Under the pieces are notes generated by a model, which was given only the letters and a program-made list of their open reading frames with translations, did no database searches and had not been told where the DNA came from. Shown one piece after another: positions 5,504 through 7,122 of a stretch of DNA of 7,122 bases. A program made the translations under genes and the position numbers. The stretch is from a bacterium. GTDB lineage: Bacteria > Armatimonadota > HRBIN16. The number at the start of each line of letters is the position of its first letter. The stretch's first letter is position 1. The stretch spans positions 1-7,122 of the forward strand of contig JANWXG010000139.1 of assembly GCA_025057335.1 (NCBI GenBank), read 5' to 3'.

Positions 5504-6447
5504 CGCTGGGCGAGGCGCGCGCGAAAGTGCTCGATTGTGCGCCTCAGCCCCTCTTCTAAGCTGACCTGTGGCTCCCACCCCAGCAGTTGCCTTGCTCGTG
5601 TGATGTCGGGCTGGCGACGACGTGGCTCATCGGGAGAGAAGAAAGGACAAAATACAACAGGGCTGGCGCTACCGGTCAATTGCTTGACAAGCTGAGCAAC
5701 CTCTAGCACAGTGCGCTCGTCTGGGTTGCCGATGTTGACGGGCTCGTGGTAGCCAGGCAGCTGCGAAAGCCGCCAGATGCCCTCTATCATGTCCGACACG
5801 TAGCAGAAGCTGCGCGTCTGCGTGCCGTCGCCGTACACCGTGATAGGCTCCCCGCGCAACGCCTGCCCGATGAAAGTGGGGATCATCCTGCCGTCGTCTG
5901 GGCGCATCCGTTCGCCGTAGGTGTTAAAGATTCGCACGATGCGCGTATCCAGACCGTGATGCCGATGGTATGCCATGGTCATCGCCTCGGCGAAGCGTTT
6001 ACCTTCATCGTACGCACCGCGCATGCCCACCGGGTTGACGTTGCCCACGTAGTCCTCTGGCTGCGGGTGTACCAGCGGGTCACCATACACTTCCGAGGTA
6101 GAAGCCAGCACGTAGCGCGCCCCTTTCGCCCTCGCCAGCCCTAACGTCTTGTGCGTGCCCAGCGCGTTGACCTTCAGAATCTGGATGGGTTTGGTCGCGA
6201 AGTCCACCGGGCTGGCGGGCGAGGCGAAGTGGAAGATGATGTCTACAGGTCCGTCGATGTAGAGGTATTCCGTCACGTCCTGCTTGATGAAGCGGAAGCG
6301 TTCGTTGCCCGCGAGATGTACGATGTTCTCGATGCTCCCGGTAATGAGATTATCCAGCGCGATGACTTCGTAGCCCTCCGCCAGCAACCTGTCCACCAGA
6401 TGCGAGCCGAGGAAGCCTGCTCCGCCCGTGACTACTGCTCGCGGCAT
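5500..6447 (-). CDS. NAD-dependent sugar-nucleotide decarboxylase, UDP-glucuronate decarboxylase (UDP-xylose synthase) type
   Basis: Extended short-chain dehydrogenase that likely converts UDP-glucuronate to UDP-xylose, a cytoplasmic precursor for surface polysaccharide or glycosylation. The 315-residue product has the Rossmann motif GGAGFLGSH (8-16), the NAD-ribose-binding acid D32, HFASPASPVDF (73-83), STSEVYGDP (116-124) with catalytic Thr117/Glu119, and Y146-x3-K150 in YDEGKR. NVNPVGMR before the Tyr, RIFNTYGERMRPDDGR (172-187) and TRSFCYVSDM (211-220) resemble UXS enzymes more than dTDP-glucose dehydratases. Length (about 310 aa) fits bacterial UXS. The ATG at 6445-6447 is preceded by GGGGAGGG just after the stop of the hydrolase gene, 14 nt upstream, so the two are probably co-transcribed. 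Its stop overlaps that of the convergent GlcG-like gene. UDP-glucuronate decarboxylase is likely; a related epimerase or dehydratase cannot be excluded. Confidence 0.85.
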   Translation of the reverse strand: MPRAVVTGGAGFLGSHLVDRLLAEGYEVIALDNLITGSIENIVHLAGNERFRFIKQDVTEYLYIDGPVDIIFHFASPASPVDFATKPIQILKVNALGTHKTLGLARAKGARYVLASTSEVYGDPLVHPQPEDYVGNVNPVGMRGAYDEGKRFAEAMTMAYHRHHGLDTRIVRIFNTYGERMRPDDGRMIPTFIGQALRGEPITVYGDGTQTRSFCYVSDMIEGIWRLSQLPGYHEPVNIGNPDERTVLEVAQLVKQLTGSASPVVFCPFFSPDEPRRRQPDITRARQLLGWEPQVSLEEGLRRTIEHFRARLAQR

Positions 6448-6461
6448 CGCCTTCCCTCCCC

Positions 6462-7122
6462 CTACTGCGGCTCCATCACGGTCACATCCTTCTCCCTGCG
6501 CGCCGGTGTCACCTGCAACAGCTGCAGCTTTCCCTCGCGCCACACGCCTTCCACTACTGTCTTGCCAGTCGCGTGCAGACGGAACGAGACATCCCACTCC
6601 TTGTGCCAGGCGGGAAAAAGCAAGATGCGGTCGCCGTCGGTCTGCAGGAGCATCGTCTGAAGCGCGATCATTCCCCCACATCCGTGGTCCTGGTCGGGTA
6701 TCCAGTCGTAGTTCGGTCCCCAGAAGGCGGGAAAGCGACTGCCAGGGTGCTTGGTGGCGAAACGCCTCGCCACCATCCGCTTCGCCTCCTCCACCAGCCC
6801 CAGCATGGCTGCCCAGATAGGGTCTTGTCGCCAGCCCTCGTTGCCCTTGTAGGGGCGGCGTGCGTAGGTGCGACGCGCTATCTCCAGGTCAGGCTTGCCG
6901 ACGCCGTACAGTCGGTAGGGAAACACGGCGTACAGTTCGGGGTTTTCGGAGTTGATGGGGTCAGCCAGTATCTGCTGTGCGGGCAGCAGGAAGGTCTGTC
7001 CGTTCTCCCGCTTCTCAGGCAAGGGCGGCAGTTGCACCAGCAGACGCCGCCACAGGTTACGCCGCTCCGCCTCCCTGCCACTCAACGGCAGCCGTAGCAG
7101 CCCCTCCAGCGTCCAGCGCAGT
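6462..7122 (-). CDS. Glycoside hydrolase, GH95-like C-terminal region (5' end missing)
   Basis: The C-terminal 219 residues of a large protein that enters from the right edge in an open frame with no convincing start. The (alpha/alpha)6-type helical part is followed by a small C-terminal beta region, as in GH95-like (alpha-L-fucosidase/galactosidase) and DUF5703-associated hydrolases. Recognisable pieces, numbered from the window edge, are NPELYAVFPYRLYG (60-73), PDLEIARRTYARR (77-89), EGWRQDPIWAAMLGL (95-109), the RFPAFWGPN segment (129-137), DQDHGCGGMIALQTMLLQ (143-160), ILLFPAWHKEWDV (166-178) and a strand set ending VTPARREKDV (204-213). The MLLQ...LLFPAWxxEW arrangement corresponds to MLLQS...LLPALP in GH95. 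The general acid and most of the catalytic barrel lie beyond 7122, so activity and substrate cannot be read. In-frame TTG at 7083-7085 lies within the conserved body and is not a start. The UXS-like gene follows after 14 nt. Confidence 0.75.
   Translation of the reverse strand, partial: LRWTLEGLLRLPLSGREAERRNLWRRLLVQLPPLPEKRENGQTFLLPAQQILADPINSENPELYAVFPYRLYGVGKPDLEIARRTYARRPYKGNEGWRQDPIWAAMLGLVEEAKRMVARRFATKHPGSRFPAFWGPNYDWIPDQDHGCGGMIALQTMLLQTDGDRILLFPAWHKEWDVSFRLHATGKTVVEGVWREGKLQLLQVTPARREKDVTVMEPQ

Noticed and set aside
5069..5578. Minus-strand frames opposite the GlcG-like gene
   Set aside because: The plus-strand frame has family motifs, a ribosome site and a promoter; the opposite frames have none.
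6448..6681. N-terminal extension of the UXS-like gene
   Set aside because: The Rossmann fold begins right after the ATG at 6447, and the extension overlaps the hydrolase gene in another frame.

Overview
The window is gene-dense bacterial DNA, moderately GC-rich by eye, with short intergenic gaps and clear Shine-Dalgarno sites. It holds eight protein genes, two of them cut by the window edges, and I saw no RNA gene, mobile element or CRISPR array. The host phylum cannot be fixed from the sequence. The lipobox PstS, the NAD-sugar enzyme next to a GH95-like hydrolase and the secreted metallophosphoesterase with an SdrD_B-like N-terminal domain would suit Armatimonadota or a similar environmental lineage, but this is a low-confidence guess.

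Region 1 (1-4785, minus strand) is a high-affinity phosphate-uptake operon read right to left: pstS (lipoprotein phosphate receptor), pstC and pstA (permease subunits), pstB (ATPase), then a secreted calcineurin-like phosphoesterase that runs off the left edge. Gaps are 5 nt, a 1-nt stop/start overlap, 5 nt and 15 nt, so one transcript is likely. The fifth position, where phoU often lies, is taken by the phosphoesterase. An attractive reading is that this enzyme frees phosphate outside the cytoplasm, PstS captures it and PstCAB imports it.

Region 2 (4786-5032) is a 247-bp divergent control region. On the pstS side is a tandem 11-bp repeat (CTTAA-A-TT core) resembling a Pho box, followed by a weak -10. 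On the other side is a strong-looking sigma-70-type extended -10 promoter for the rightward gene, with small direct and inverted repeats around its -35.

Region 3 (5033-5503, plus strand) is a single GlcG/HbpS (DUF336) family gene. Its stop codon overlaps the stop codon of the convergent gene on the other strand.

Region 4 (5500-7122, minus strand) is a second minus-strand unit: the C-terminal part of a GH95-like glycoside hydrolase entering from the right edge, then, 14 nt later, a UDP-glucuronate decarboxylase-like short-chain dehydrogenase. Both concern sugars, but a shared pathway is only inferred. No system here looks wholly new; the points most worth checking are the Pho-box-like element and the phosphoesterase as the fifth pst operon gene.
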